DNA of 16,274 nucleotides from contig JACQAW010000063.1 of assembly GCA_016194725.1 (NCBI GenBank), positions 1-16,274 of the forward strand. Reading direction: 5' to 3'. The DNA comes from Deltaproteobacteria bacterium (GTDB lineage Bacteria > Bdellovibrionota > UBA1018 > UBA923). A program made the position numbers and the translations under genes. Shown in pieces: positions 8,379 to 16,243 of the stretch (position 1 is the stretch's first letter; the number at the start of each line of letters is the position of its first letter). Below the pieces are notes generated by a model that saw nothing but the letters and a program-made list of their open reading frames with translations, was not told the DNA's origin and searched no databases.

Positions 8379-9022
8379 CCGGCCTTTTCAAGCACCCGCT
8401 CGAGCTCGCGGTAGGTGCCTTCGAGGTCATGATTTACCAGCTGGTGATCGAAGGTGGGGGCGGCCTTGAGCTCCTCGCGCGCGGTTTTGAGCCGGGCTTC
8501 GATGGCCTCGGGGCTGTCGGTTTTTCGATTGCGCAGCCGGGCCTCAAGTTCGGGAAGGCTGGGGGGCAGTATGAAAATCGTGACGCAGCGGGAGCCGAAG
8601 CTTTTCTTGAGCGAGGCCGCCCCTTGCACATCGATGTCGAACAGGACGTGATTGCCGGCAGCCAGCATTTTTTCCACCGTGCTGCGGGCCGTGCCGTACC
8701 AGCTCTTGCCAAACACGTGCGCATATTCCAGAAACTGCCCGCGGGCCACGAGCTCTTGAAACTCGGTTTCGCTCACGAAGAAATAATGTATTCCGTTTTT
8801 TTCTTCTCCGCGCGGCGCGCGCGTCGTGTACGAGATGGAAAGCTTGATGCGCGGGTTGCGCTTGAGCAGCATGGCTGCGAGCGTGCTTTTGCCCGTGCCC
8901 GACGGTGCCGACAGGACGATGAGTTTGGTCCCCCCAGCGTCGTGCTTGGGGGCACCAACCTCGTGCTTTTCGCCAACAGCGTCGTGCTTGGCGCCACCAG
9001 CGGCCTTGGCTTTATTCGACAT
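8369..9022 (-). CDS. gmk: Guanylate kinase with repetitive N-terminal extension
   Basis: Phosphorylates GMP to GDP with ATP, feeding GTP and (p)ppGpp synthesis. The 217-residue protein has the P-loop SAPSGTGKST (~38-47), SYTTRAPRGEE, the GMP-binding EYAHVFGKSWYGT, and LFDIDVQGA, all canonical. The ATG at 9022 is preferred: GGAG lies 10 bases upstream, it overlaps the yicC stop by 11 bp, and the frame-open extension to 9067 only copies the yicC coding region. About 30 residues precede the kinase core, more than usual, and consist of three imperfect heptapeptides (KHDAVGE, KHEVGAP, KHDAGGT). (p)ppGpp inhibits Gmk in some bacteria, so its coupling to rsh is functionally fitting. Confidence 0.95.
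   Translation of the reverse strand: MSNKAKAAGGAKHDAVGEKHEVGAPKHDAGGTKLIVLSAPSGTGKSTLAAMLLKRNPRIKLSISYTTRAPRGEEKNGIHYFFVSETEFQELVARGQFLEYAHVFGKSWYGTARSTVEKMLAAGNHVLFDIDVQGAASLKKSFGSRCVTIFILPPSLPELEARLRNRKTDSPEAIEARLKTAREELKAAPTFDHQLVNHDLEGTYRELERVLEKAGCL
8935..8997 (-). repeat. 21-bp tandem repeat inside the gmk N-terminus
   Basis: Three imperfect 21-bp units (8935-8955, 8956-8976, 8977-8997), each containing TCGTGCTT on the plus strand, encode the heptapeptides KHDAVGE, KHEVGAP and KHDAGGT. A partial fourth unit (CAGCGG...CTTGGC) follows at 8998. The period keeps the reading frame. Confidence 0.8.
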
Positions 9023-10022
9023 TGGCCAGCTGCTCCCGAATGCGTTCGAGGATGGTTTTGAGCTCAATGGTGCGCGTGGTGATGGGTGGGCTCTGGGCCT
9101 TGGTGCCCAGGGTATTGATCTCGCGTAAGACCTCTTGTTGGACGAACTCCAGGCGCCTTCCCGAGGCGTCGCCCAGGGCGGGCGATATCAAGAGTTTGCG
9201 AAATTCCTTGAGGTGCATGGCCAGGCGCTCGCGTTCCTCGTCGAAGTCGCGGCGTTCGATCCAGAAAACGGCTTCCTCGCGCAGACGGGCCGAAAACTCG
9301 TCGCTCGTCGCAGCCTGACTTAGCGAACCCAGCAGCTTGAGGGTGTCCTGCGCGCGCTCTATAATCAGCTTGCGCGCCTTTTCTTTTTCGGGCGCCTCGA
9401 GCGCCTTGATGGCATCGACATGAGCTTCCATCTCATCCAGGTGCTTGAGCAGCATCTGGCAGAGCTTGCTGCCCTCGGCTTGCCGCGCCTTTTTCAAAGC
9501 GCGCAGGGCCGGCTCGACCGCGGCTTGCATGATGTCGGCATCAGTGGCGCCACCCAGGAACTCCTCGATGGGCTGGCTGGCATTCGTGCCCACGACACCA
9601 GGCAGTCGTAAAAGCGCATCGAGGGTCAGGGCCTGGGCCGGCAGCTTGAGCTTCTTGGCCAGGGCTCGACACGCCTGCGCGTAGCCTGCGGCGACTTTGT
9701 CGTTAATGGTGGCTGCCGTGGCTTCCTGCGCGTCGCGACTGCTTTCGACGGACAAGGTGATTTCCACCGACCCGCGCTTGAGCACTTCGGCCAGCCGTTT
9801 GCGAATGGCCATATCCAGTGTCATCAGATCGGGCCGGGGAAGCCTGAGCTTGATATCCAGAAAACGATGGTTCAGCGTGCGCACGCGACAGGTGACGGTG
9901 GTGCCCGCAATCTTGGTGCGGTGCTCGCCAAAGCCGGTCATGGACTCCACCGCCGCGACGTTATGGAGCTCTGGTGTCGCTGGGTGACCCCGTTTGGCTT
10001 TCGCGGAAGTTGGGGGGCTCAC
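9012..10022 (-). CDS. yicC: YicC/YloC family endoribonuclease
   Basis: YicC-type proteins are endoribonucleases implicated in RNA turnover. The N-terminal family signature ESMTGFGEHR (~26) and the C-terminal block RRLEFVQQEVLREINTLGTKA ... ELKTILERIREQLANVE are both present; the middle is helical and charged. The length is 336 residues against about 290 usual, because ~25 residues precede SMTGFG. The GTG at 10022 overlaps the accA stop (GTGA), with AGAGG just upstream, which favours this start; a GTG at 9950 giving MESMTGFG is the alternative. It sits between accA and gmk. A yicC-gmk neighbourhood is common in bacteria. Confidence 0.93.
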   Translation of the reverse strand: MSPPTSAKAKRGHPATPELHNVAAVESMTGFGEHRTKIAGTTVTCRVRTLNHRFLDIKLRLPRPDLMTLDMAIRKRLAEVLKRGSVEITLSVESSRDAQEATAATINDKVAAGYAQACRALAKKLKLPAQALTLDALLRLPGVVGTNASQPIEEFLGGATDADIMQAAVEPALRALKKARQAEGSKLCQMLLKHLDEMEAHVDAIKALEAPEKEKARKLIIERAQDTLKLLGSLSQAATSDEFSARLREEAVFWIERRDFDEERERLAMHLKEFRKLLISPALGDASGRRLEFVQQEVLREINTLGTKAQSPPITTRTIELKTILERIREQLANVE

Positions 10023-11014
10023 GGAGCCTCTTTTCTGTCTTCCTTGGACGGGGTGGGTTGTTCGATCGCAACGTCACCCATCTGGCGAAATTTCTTGTGT
10101 CGCTGGGCAAGGAGAGTCTTGGGCGTCAGGTCTGCCAGCTCCTCGAGATTCTTGCTGAGCGCTTTTTTAATCAACCGTGCGGCAGCCGGCCAGTCCCGAT
10201 GCGCGCCACCTTTGGGCTCGCGCACGATTTCGTCGATGACCCCCAGGGGCTGCAGGTCTTCAGGGGTCATTTTCATGATCTTGGCCGCGGTTTCGTTCAT
10301 GGCGCTGTCGGACCAGAGAATGGAGGCGCACGACTCGGGTGAGATGACCGAGTAAATTGAAAACTCCTGCATCAATACCCGATCGGCTACGCCCACGGCC
10401 AGTGCGCCGCCACTGCCGCCCTCGCCAATGACACATGAGATGATGGGCGACTCCAGGCCGAACATTTCCATGATGCAACGGGCGATGGCTTCCGACTGCC
10501 CGCGCTCCTCGGCATCCAGGCCCGGGAATGCTCCCGGCGTGTCGATAAACGTGATGATGGGAAGGTGAAACTGGGCCGCAAGCTTCATCACACGAAGCGA
10601 TTTGCGGTAGCCCTCAGGTTTGGCCATGCCGAAGTTGCGCTCGATTTTCTGTTTGGTGTTACGGCCTTTTTGGTTGGCAACGACCACGACGGCGCGGTCA
10701 TCGAGAGTCGTAAGACCCGCAATAATGGCCGGGTCGTCACTAAAAAGCCGGTCTCCGTGCAGTTCGACGAAGTCGCCAAAAATAAGGGGCAGATAGTCTG
10801 CCGCATAGGGCCGGTTGGGATGGCGGGAGAGCTGCACCCGTTGCCAGGGCGTGAGCCGCGCGTAGACCTCATCGATGAGGCTTTCCATCTTGGACTCCAG
10901 CGCCTTCATCTCGGGCCCGAAATCGACGTTTTCGCTCTTGGCGAGTTCCCGCAGTTCGCGCAGACGTTTCTCGAGCGTTACAATCGGCTTTTCAAATTCG
11001 AAGAATGCTTCCAT
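10019..11014 (-). CDS. accA: Acetyl-CoA carboxylase carboxyltransferase subunit alpha
   Basis: With AccD it transfers CO2 from carboxybiotin to acetyl-CoA, forming malonyl-CoA for fatty-acid synthesis. The 331-residue product opens with EFEKPIVTLEKRLREL, as AccA proteins do, and has the crotonase-fold core: LHGDRLFSDDPAI, ITFIDTPGAFPGLDAEERGQ, CVIGEGGSGGALAVGVAD and YSVISPESCASILW. The ATG at 11014 matches the family N-terminus; the frame is open to a TTG at 11053, but those 13 residues have no family counterpart. No Shine-Dalgarno is evident before 11014, and a -10-like box lies 10 bases upstream. It is the first gene of the accA-yicC-gmk-rsh block; accD is not in the window. Confidence 0.96.
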   Translation of the reverse strand: MEAFFEFEKPIVTLEKRLRELRELAKSENVDFGPEMKALESKMESLIDEVYARLTPWQRVQLSRHPNRPYAADYLPLIFGDFVELHGDRLFSDDPAIIAGLTTLDDRAVVVVANQKGRNTKQKIERNFGMAKPEGYRKSLRVMKLAAQFHLPIITFIDTPGAFPGLDAEERGQSEAIARCIMEMFGLESPIISCVIGEGGSGGALAVGVADRVLMQEFSIYSVISPESCASILWSDSAMNETAAKIMKMTPEDLQPLGVIDEIVREPKGGAHRDWPAAARLIKKALSKNLEELADLTPKTLLAQRHKKFRQMGDVAIEQPTPSKEDRKEAP

Positions 11015-11024
11015 TGAGCACCAA

Positions 11025-11053
11025 AGGCTAGCAAAACGCATGCGGCCGGGCAA
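11025..11053 (-). promoter_or_regulatory. Candidate promoter of the accA-yicC-gmk-rsh operon
   Basis: On the minus strand TTGCCC (11053-11048), 17 bases, TAGCCT (11030-11025), preceded by TGC as in an extended -10. The expected start is about 3 bases before the accA ATG, so the mRNA would be nearly leaderless. The boxes are individually weak. Confidence 0.35.
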
Positions 11054-11083
11054 GGATTCTCAGCCCTAATCCGAATGTTTCCA

Positions 11084-11096
11084 AGTCAAATTGACT
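11084..11096. promoter_or_regulatory. 13-bp palindrome between accA and the FliL-like gene, possible operator
   Basis: AGTCAA-A-TTGACT is a perfect dyad about 70 bp from the accA start and 39 bp from the divergent start. Each half also reads TTGACT, a -35-like hexamer, on its strand, but no good -10 box follows at 16-18 bases. A repressor or activator site is the simplest reading; the regulator is unknown. Confidence 0.4.
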
Positions 11097-11098
11097 AT

Positions 11099-11126
11099 TT
11101 GCGGATTCGGCCCGTTGTCGTAAACT
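11099..11126 (+). promoter_or_regulatory. Weak candidate promoter of the FliL-domain gene
   Basis: TTGCGG (11099-11104), 16 bases, TAAACT (11121-11126). The -10 box ends 8 bases before the ATG at 11135, predicting a start within about 2 bases of the start codon. Confidence 0.28.
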
Positions 11127-11134
11127 GATGGGAC

Positions 11135-11872
11135 ATGAGCGACGCAACTCCCACCCCACCACCGTCAGCTGAAGAAGGTCATGGTGCCCCGGCCCATGAA
11201 TCGGAAACCTCTGAGCCCAAAGAAAGTGCCAAGCAGAAGGCCACGGCAGCTGCCGGGGCGGCCCGTGATGCCGCCAAGGCGGCGCTGGGCAATCTGGGCA
11301 ATACCGTGGGCAAGGTTTTTGGTGGTGCCAAGGGCACGATCATCGCCTTTATAACCTTGCCACTTCTGATTTTCAAAGGCGATTTGACCAGCCGCATTCT
11401 GACTTTTGGATTCCTGGCGAGCGTGCTGCTTGTTTTTCTGACCTCGTCCCAGCTTTACCATCGCTTTGTTCCCCAGCACGTCAAGACGCCGACCACCGAA
11501 GCCGGGCAAGGTGTGACCCGGTTTTTGGAAGAGGAAAAGAAAATCGCGATCATGGCGGCCAACGTGCTATTCCTGGAGCGCTTCAGCGGCTCACTGGATT
11601 CTGGCCCGGGCCAGCCGAGCGTATTTGAGCTCGAGCTTTATGTTGAGGCGGATTCACCCGAAAGCGCGGCAATCCTGCGCGCGCATTTGCCGCAGACCCG
11701 CGAAATGGTGAGCGGCGTAATTCAGGGGCGCAAGTACGAGGCGCTCATCACGGATGAGGGAAAAAATGCCCTCAAGCGGGATATTCTCGACGCCGTCAAT
11801 CGCACCTTGCGTCGCTGGGCGGCCAAGGGCCAGGTGAAAAAAGTCTATTTCACCAAATTTGTAATGGGATGA
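11135..11872 (+). CDS. FliL-domain single-pass membrane protein
   Basis: The 245-residue protein has a Pro/Glu/Ala-rich, probably disordered cytoplasmic N-terminus (1-65), a hydrophobic stretch (~68-80), a transmembrane helix (~86-104, ILTFGFLASVLLVFLTSS) and a C-terminal periplasmic FliL-like domain (~142-245). The end, ...TDEGKNALKRDILDAVNRTL ... GQVKKVYFTKFVMG, is the usual FliL finish. FliL proteins surround the flagellar stator and modulate its activity. No flagellar gene is nearby and the N-terminal region is longer than in standard FliL, so this may be a divergent paralogue with another partner. The start has no clear Shine-Dalgarno. engB begins 13 bp downstream, so the two are probably co-transcribed. 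Confidence 0.8.
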   Translation: MSDATPTPPPSAEEGHGAPAHESETSEPKESAKQKATAAAGAARDAAKAALGNLGNTVGKVFGGAKGTIIAFITLPLLIFKGDLTSRILTFGFLASVLLVFLTSSQLYHRFVPQHVKTPTTEAGQGVTRFLEEEKKIAIMAANVLFLERFSGSLDSGPGQPSVFELELYVEADSPESAAILRAHLPQTREMVSGVIQGRKYEALITDEGKNALKRDILDAVNRTLRRWAAKGQVKKVYFTKFVMG

Positions 11873-11885
11873 GCAGGGCGGTTTT

Positions 11886-12509
11886 ATGGAAAATCCGAAG
11901 TTTTTAGGAGGCGTGGTCAAGGCTAGCGACCTGGCCACCTTGCCGCTGGACGAGCTGCCACGCGTGGCCTTCGCCGGCCGATCGAATGTGGGCAAGTCGT
12001 CATTGCTCAACGCTCTGACGAACTCCAAAATCGCCCGGGTGAGCGGCGAGCCGGGCAAGACCCGGGAGATGAATTTTTTTCGTTTCTGCCTCACCCGGGA
12101 TCCTAAAGATGTTCTGCTGCTGGTTGACCTGCCCGGATACGGTTATGCGAAAGTGGCTCGCACGTTGCGCGACCAGTGGGGCAGGGAAATCACCACCTGG
12201 CTCAAGGGTGACGAAGACCTGGCACTGGTGGTGGCGCTGGTTGACGGGCGCCATGGGTTTCTGGACAATGATCTGGAGCTCGTCAAATTCCTGGTCGGCG
12301 CGCATTTGCCGTTCATCATCGCGTTTACGAAGATGGACAAGTACAAGTCCAATAACCAGCGCAAACAGGCCGAGAAGCAGTTGACTGACTTGTCTTCGAG
12401 CATGGGCGTGGACCGCTTCATCTTCGTGTCGGCCTTTGGGCGTGACGGAGTGCGTCCGCTTGAAAACGTTCTTAAAGAAATATTGAAAGAATCTCGCGCG
12501 GTAGGGTAG
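11886..12509 (+). CDS. engB: Ribosome-assembly GTPase EngB (YsxC/YihA)
   Basis: Essential GTPase of the TrmE-Era-EngA-EngB group that helps late 50S subunit assembly. The 207 residues show every G motif: G1 GRSNVGKSS (~32), the G2 region EPGKTREMNFF, G3 DLPGYGYA, G4 TKMDK (~148) and G5 SA near 173. The length is standard. It starts 13 bp after the FliL-domain gene with a weak AGGG upstream. The gene after it starts close by, but its N-terminus has been altered by a repeat, so whether the operon continues is unclear. Confidence 0.96.
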   Translation: MENPKFLGGVVKASDLATLPLDELPRVAFAGRSNVGKSSLLNALTNSKIARVSGEPGKTREMNFFRFCLTRDPKDVLLLVDLPGYGYAKVARTLRDQWGREITTWLKGDEDLALVVALVDGRHGFLDNDLELVKFLVGAHLPFIIAFTKMDKYKSNNQRKQAEKQLTDLSSSMGVDRFIFVSAFGRDGVRPLENVLKEILKESRAVG

Positions 12510-12518
12510 CCTTGGGCC

Positions 12519-13675
12519 GTGGTGGTTCATAAACACATGAGCGGCGCCTTCGGCAGCGCTCGTAAACACATGAGCGGCGCCTTCGGCGGCGCTCAATGTC
12601 TTCTTCTCAGTCTGGCTGCTCACGCCGCGCCAACCCCGGCGCCGCCGCATATTCTGCCTTGGGCTGGCGCTACGCCTGCGCCGCCCGTAGTTGCCTACAA
12701 AGGGCCGTTGAAAGCCACGCTGGCCTGTGCCGAAGGCGTGCGCAATTTTCCTTTCCTTAAACCGTGGGTCGCCAAGCTCGACAATTTCGTGGCTCCCACC
12801 GAGATTGGCAGTACCGAGGGCTCGCTGTTCTACGCCATTGGCGCGACGACGGTGGGCAAGGATGCGGTGGAAGCCTGGAAAACCGATGCGTTCGTCTCGC
12901 CGGTGGATTGGAAGTCCAAAGGCGGCAAGCTGGAATCGGCTTGGCTGGGCGACTGGGCGGGCGGCACTTTGAAAGTCGAGCCCGGCTCGGCCACATCGCT
13001 GATGGCACGGTTGCGCCGCGCGTCGGCGGCGGCGTCCCCGGGGCGGTTGGGATCGAAGGTCGGGCGGCAACTCATCGCCAGGATCTCGCCCGGCTTTCTT
13101 CGTGCAAGATCAAGTTTGACGACGAAGAGCTGAAAACGATCAATGGCGCGAGCCATCAGTACCGCCTGGCGCACTTTAGAGCCATCGTCGAAAAACGCAT
13201 CGATGATTACCGAAAGCTGGGACGTGTTTGGGCCTATGAGGGCACGCACCTGCCCCTGGATTGGCAGGACCTTCCCATCAGCCCGGCTTTTCCGGCCAAA
13301 TATGACACGCATTTCTGGGAACCCGGCAACCGCGCCACATATGGGTACGAGTGGCTGGATGCGGAACCAGGGCACCACAAGCCCGTGACCGGGATCTTCA
13401 GCCGCCAGTGCGAAAAGCGGGGTCAGGGTGCCCAGAGCTTTACCGCGTGCACCGATATCGTGATCTACAACAACCATTATTTCGATTTCTGGGCCCGGCT
13501 GGTGTTTTTCTTTCCCTGGTGCGACGCTCAGGTGGTGCTGGCCTACGAGACTTTGGATATCGACCAGATCAAGGAAAGCCGCGTGGTTCGCGTGCTGTTT
13601 GGCGGTGAGATGCGCAATCTGATGGGCCTGATGCTCGAAACTCGCTTAAAACGGCTGCATATGTTAGGTTTTTAA
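12519..13675 (+). pseudogene. Secreted protein of unknown function, broken by a frameshift
   Basis: Two plus-strand frames together make one protein of about 385 residues. The first runs from 12519 (GTG; in-frame ATGs at 12537 and 12570) and stays protein-like to about residue 165, ending at 13133. The second is coding-like from about 13094 (SSCKIKFDDEELK) to the stop at 13675. Codon third positions in the first frame stay G/C-rich until about 13092 and then drop, while the second frame becomes sensible there. One missing base between ~13015 and 13095 explains it; the GC-rich run at 13011-13050 is a likely place. The N-terminus has a short hydrophobic core and an AHA cleavage region, then a Pro/Ala linker. 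The product is probably periplasmic, partnering the RND exporter 6 bp downstream. It could be a true pseudogene or a sequencing error. Family not recognised. Confidence 0.72.
12530..12595 (+). repeat. 33-bp direct tandem repeat with internal hairpin
   Basis: Two copies (12530-12562 and 12563-12595) agree at 31 of 33 positions. The unit reads TAAACACATGAGCGGCGCC then TTCGGC[A/G]GCGCTC. Each copy can form a hairpin; in copy 2 GAGCGGCGCC pairs with GGCGGCGCTC around TTC with one mismatch. In frame it encodes KHMSGAFGSAR and KHMSGAFGGAQ, right before the hydrophobic core of the next gene's signal peptide. Confidence 0.85.
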
Positions 13676-13681
13676 CTCCGG

Positions 13682-16243
13682 ATGATGCATCGCAAGCCAG
13701 CCTTGGGCTCCGTATTTTTGCTCTATCGCTATTGCGCGTGGCTTGACCGCTGGCACCGCGGCATTGTTTTGATGAGCCTGGTTGGCGCCATCGTGGGCGG
13801 ATTTTATTCGGTCAAGCTTTACCAAAATCTCAGGACCGATATGGAAGAGCTGCTGCCGGCCAGCGCCCAAAGCGTCAAGGATTTGAAAGCGGTTTCGGGA
13901 CGCGTGGGTGGGCTGAACCACATCTCGGTGATTATCGAAAGCGACGATCGCGAAGCCGGCCATCGGCTGGAGCTCGCGGTTGCGGCCAGGCTGCGCGGGC
14001 TTCCGCCCACGCTGGTGGCGCGGGTAAAAGACAGTATTACCGACGAGCGCGCGTTTTTTGAGAAAAATAAAGCCCTCTATATCGATACGGCCGACTGGAA
14101 AGACGTCGAGCGCTATGTGCACGAACGAATCCGGCATGAGAAGAAACGCAAAAACCCGTTTTCGCTGGGTTTGGACGATGAATCCGACGACGACAAGGCG
14201 CCCTCGAAAAAACCGGAATTTGACTTCGAAGCGCTCAAGAAAAAATATGCCCAGCGGACCTCGGGAACCGATAAATTTCCGAATGGTTTTTTTGAGTCGC
14301 GCGATGGCAAGACGCACGTGGTGCTGGCATTTTTGCCAGGCAAGGTTACCGATATTTCGAGCAATGAGCGCCTCTCGGTAGCCGCGCACGAGATCGTCGA
14401 AAAGCTGAATCCCAGGTCTTATGCTCCGGACATGTCGGTGGGCTTCAGCGGTGACGTGCAGAACGTCGTCGAGGAGCAGCGCGGCCTGGTAGCTGATCTG
14501 GTGAAGTCGTTTGTCATCGTGACAGTCTTGGTTGGTTGTCTGCTGATCGTGTTCTTTCGCAGCTTCGTGGGAGTCTACGCGCTGTGTGCCTCGCTTTTTG
14601 CCGGCACCGCCTGGACGTTCGGGCTCAGCTACGCGCTTGTGGGATATTTGAACGCGAACACGGCGTTTCTGGGCTCGATCGTGATTGGAAACGGCATCAA
14701 CTTCGGAATTATTTTTCTGGCCCGTTACCTGGAAGAACGTCGCCGGGGCCTGATCGGGCCCGAGGCGCTGCCGCGCAGCGTGGGCTTTACCGTGCAGGCC
14801 ACCTGGACGGCGGCCATTGCGGCGGGTCTGTCGTATGGGTCGCTGGTCATTACCGACTTTCGCGGCTTCAACCAGTTTGGAATCATTGGCGGGCTGGGAA
14901 TGTTTCTGTGCTGGCTTTCGTCGTTCGTGACGCTGCCGGCGATGCTGATCTGGATCGAGAATCTGGGCTGGCTGCGCCCCCGAGTGGGTGAAGGCAGCCC
15001 GATCTTCGCGCGTCTGGTGTCGCGCTTCGTGGTCAGGGCCAACAAGCCCATCACGATTCTGACTCTCATGAGCATCGTGCTGGCAGGGGCGATGCTCTCG
15101 CGTCTATCGAGGGATACGCTCGAGAGCGACTTCTCAAAGCTGCGCAACAAGGATTCGATTCTGCATGGCTCGGGCTTCTGGGGCGAAAAGGTGGATCGCG
15201 TATTTGAGCGTTATCTTACGCCAACCATCATTCTGACCACCGATGCCCGGGACACCTCAAAGATTGCCGATGCCCTGACCGAGACGATGAAGCGCGATGG
15301 CGATAACACGCCCATTTCGGACATCAAGCGCGTCGAGGACTTCGTGCCGGTGGAGCAGTCGCGCAAGATCAAGATCATCGGCGACATTAAAAAATTACTG
15401 CCCCCCAGGATCATCGCGCAGCTCTCGGCCGAAGACCACAAGCTCGTGGACGAGCTGCTGCCCAAGGAGGAACTTAATGTCCTCGCACCCGCCGATTTGC
15501 CGGAAGGCATTCTGGCCAATTTTCGCGAGCTCGACGGCACCGTAGGCCGCATGGTGCACATCTACCCCAAGCTGCCCACGGCGGTTTCCGGCAAAAACGG
15601 CGAGCCGGCAGGCTTCTGGGACGGCAAAGAGGTGATTCGCTTTGCTGAACGGCTTCGCGAGGCGGTGCGGGTTGCCGGCGTGGGTGCCGCGATCGCGGGG
15701 CAGCCGCCGCTTTCGGCGGATATGATTTCGGCCATTGCCAATGACGGGCCGAAGGCCACGGCCTTTGCTTTTCTGGCCGTCATGCTGCTGGTCGTGTTTA
15801 TTTTTCCGAGCTGGCAGCTGTCACGTTCCATTCTGGGCGCGCTGGTGCTGGGCGTGCTTTGGATGGGCGGGGTGATGGGTGCCTTTCACCTCAAGATCAA
15901 CTTCCTGAACTTCATCGCGCTGCCGATTACGTTCGGCATCGGCGTGGATTATGCGGTGAATATTTTCAGCCGTTATCGACTCGATGGCGCGCGTTCGATT
16001 GCCAGCGTGATCGAAAACACGGGCGGGGCCGTGGTGCTTTGCTCATGCACCACGATCATTGGCTATGCGTCGTTGCTGATCGCGGGCAGCCAGGCCTTTG
16101 TGAGCTTTGGCATGCTGGCCGTGCTGGGCGAAGTGACGTGCATCAGCGCCGCGATTTTCGCGTTTCCGGCGATGTGGGCGTTTTTTGGCGAACGCCGAAA
16201 AACAGCGCGGGCCTCAAACGACGTTTTTGCCAAACTCAGTTAA
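13682..16243 (+). CDS. RND superfamily exporter, MMPL family
   Basis: The 853-residue inner-membrane transporter has the RND duplication: TM1 (~26-45), a large periplasmic loop (45-270), TM2-6 (~271-424), TM7 (~456-474), a second periplasmic loop (475-690) and TM8-12 (~690-832). MMPL proteins use the proton gradient to move lipids or other hydrophobic molecules. The second half has the conserved Asp motif GIGVDYAVNIFSRYR (Asp756) in TM10; the matching TM4 position reads GNGINFGIIFLARY, with Asn340 instead of Asp. The first loop contains a charged linker (~150-190). The start is ATG ATG at 13682, with only a weak upstream AGG. It lies 6 bp after the frameshifted secreted-protein gene, a likely partner. 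The substrate is unknown; no hopanoid genes are nearby. Confidence 0.92.
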   Translation: MMHRKPALGSVFLLYRYCAWLDRWHRGIVLMSLVGAIVGGFYSVKLYQNLRTDMEELLPASAQSVKDLKAVSGRVGGLNHISVIIESDDREAGHRLELAVAARLRGLPPTLVARVKDSITDERAFFEKNKALYIDTADWKDVERYVHERIRHEKKRKNPFSLGLDDESDDDKAPSKKPEFDFEALKKKYAQRTSGTDKFPNGFFESRDGKTHVVLAFLPGKVTDISSNERLSVAAHEIVEKLNPRSYAPDMSVGFSGDVQNVVEEQRGLVADLVKSFVIVTVLVGCLLIVFFRSFVGVYALCASLFAGTAWTFGLSYALVGYLNANTAFLGSIVIGNGINFGIIFLARYLEERRRGLIGPEALPRSVGFTVQATWTAAIAAGLSYGSLVITDFRGFNQFGIIGGLGMFLCWLSSFVTLPAMLIWIENLGWLRPRVGEGSPIFARLVSRFVVRANKPITILTLMSIVLAGAMLSRLSRDTLESDFSKLRNKDSILHGSGFWGEKVDRVFERYLTPTIILTTDARDTSKIADALTETMKRDGDNTPISDIKRVEDFVPVEQSRKIKIIGDIKKLLPPRIIAQLSAEDHKLVDELLPKEELNVLAPADLPEGILANFRELDGTVGRMVHIYPKLPTAVSGKNGEPAGFWDGKEVIRFAERLREAVRVAGVGAAIAGQPPLSADMISAIANDGPKATAFAFLAVMLLVVFIFPSWQLSRSILGALVLGVLWMGGVMGAFHLKINFLNFIALPITFGIGVDYAVNIFSRYRLDGARSIASVIENTGGAVVLCSCTTIIGYASLLIAGSQAFVSFGMLAVLGEVTCISAAIFAFPAMWAFFGERRKTARASNDVFAKLS

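Noticed and set aside
8429..9061. A 210-codon plus-strand frame opposite gmk
   Set aside because: gmk on the minus strand has all its active-site motifs; this is its antisense shadow.
9023..9067. Fifteen-residue N-terminal extension of guanylate kinase
   Set aside because: It lies wholly within the end of yicC, and the ATG at 9022 has a ribosome-binding site and normal spacing.
11015..11053. TTG start of accA at 11053
   Set aside because: The added residues do not match AccA N-termini, and the predicted promoter overlaps them.
12000..13070. A 356-codon minus-strand frame opposite engB and the broken gene
   Set aside because: Opposes the conserved engB G motifs; the composition is Arg/His-rich and shadow-like.
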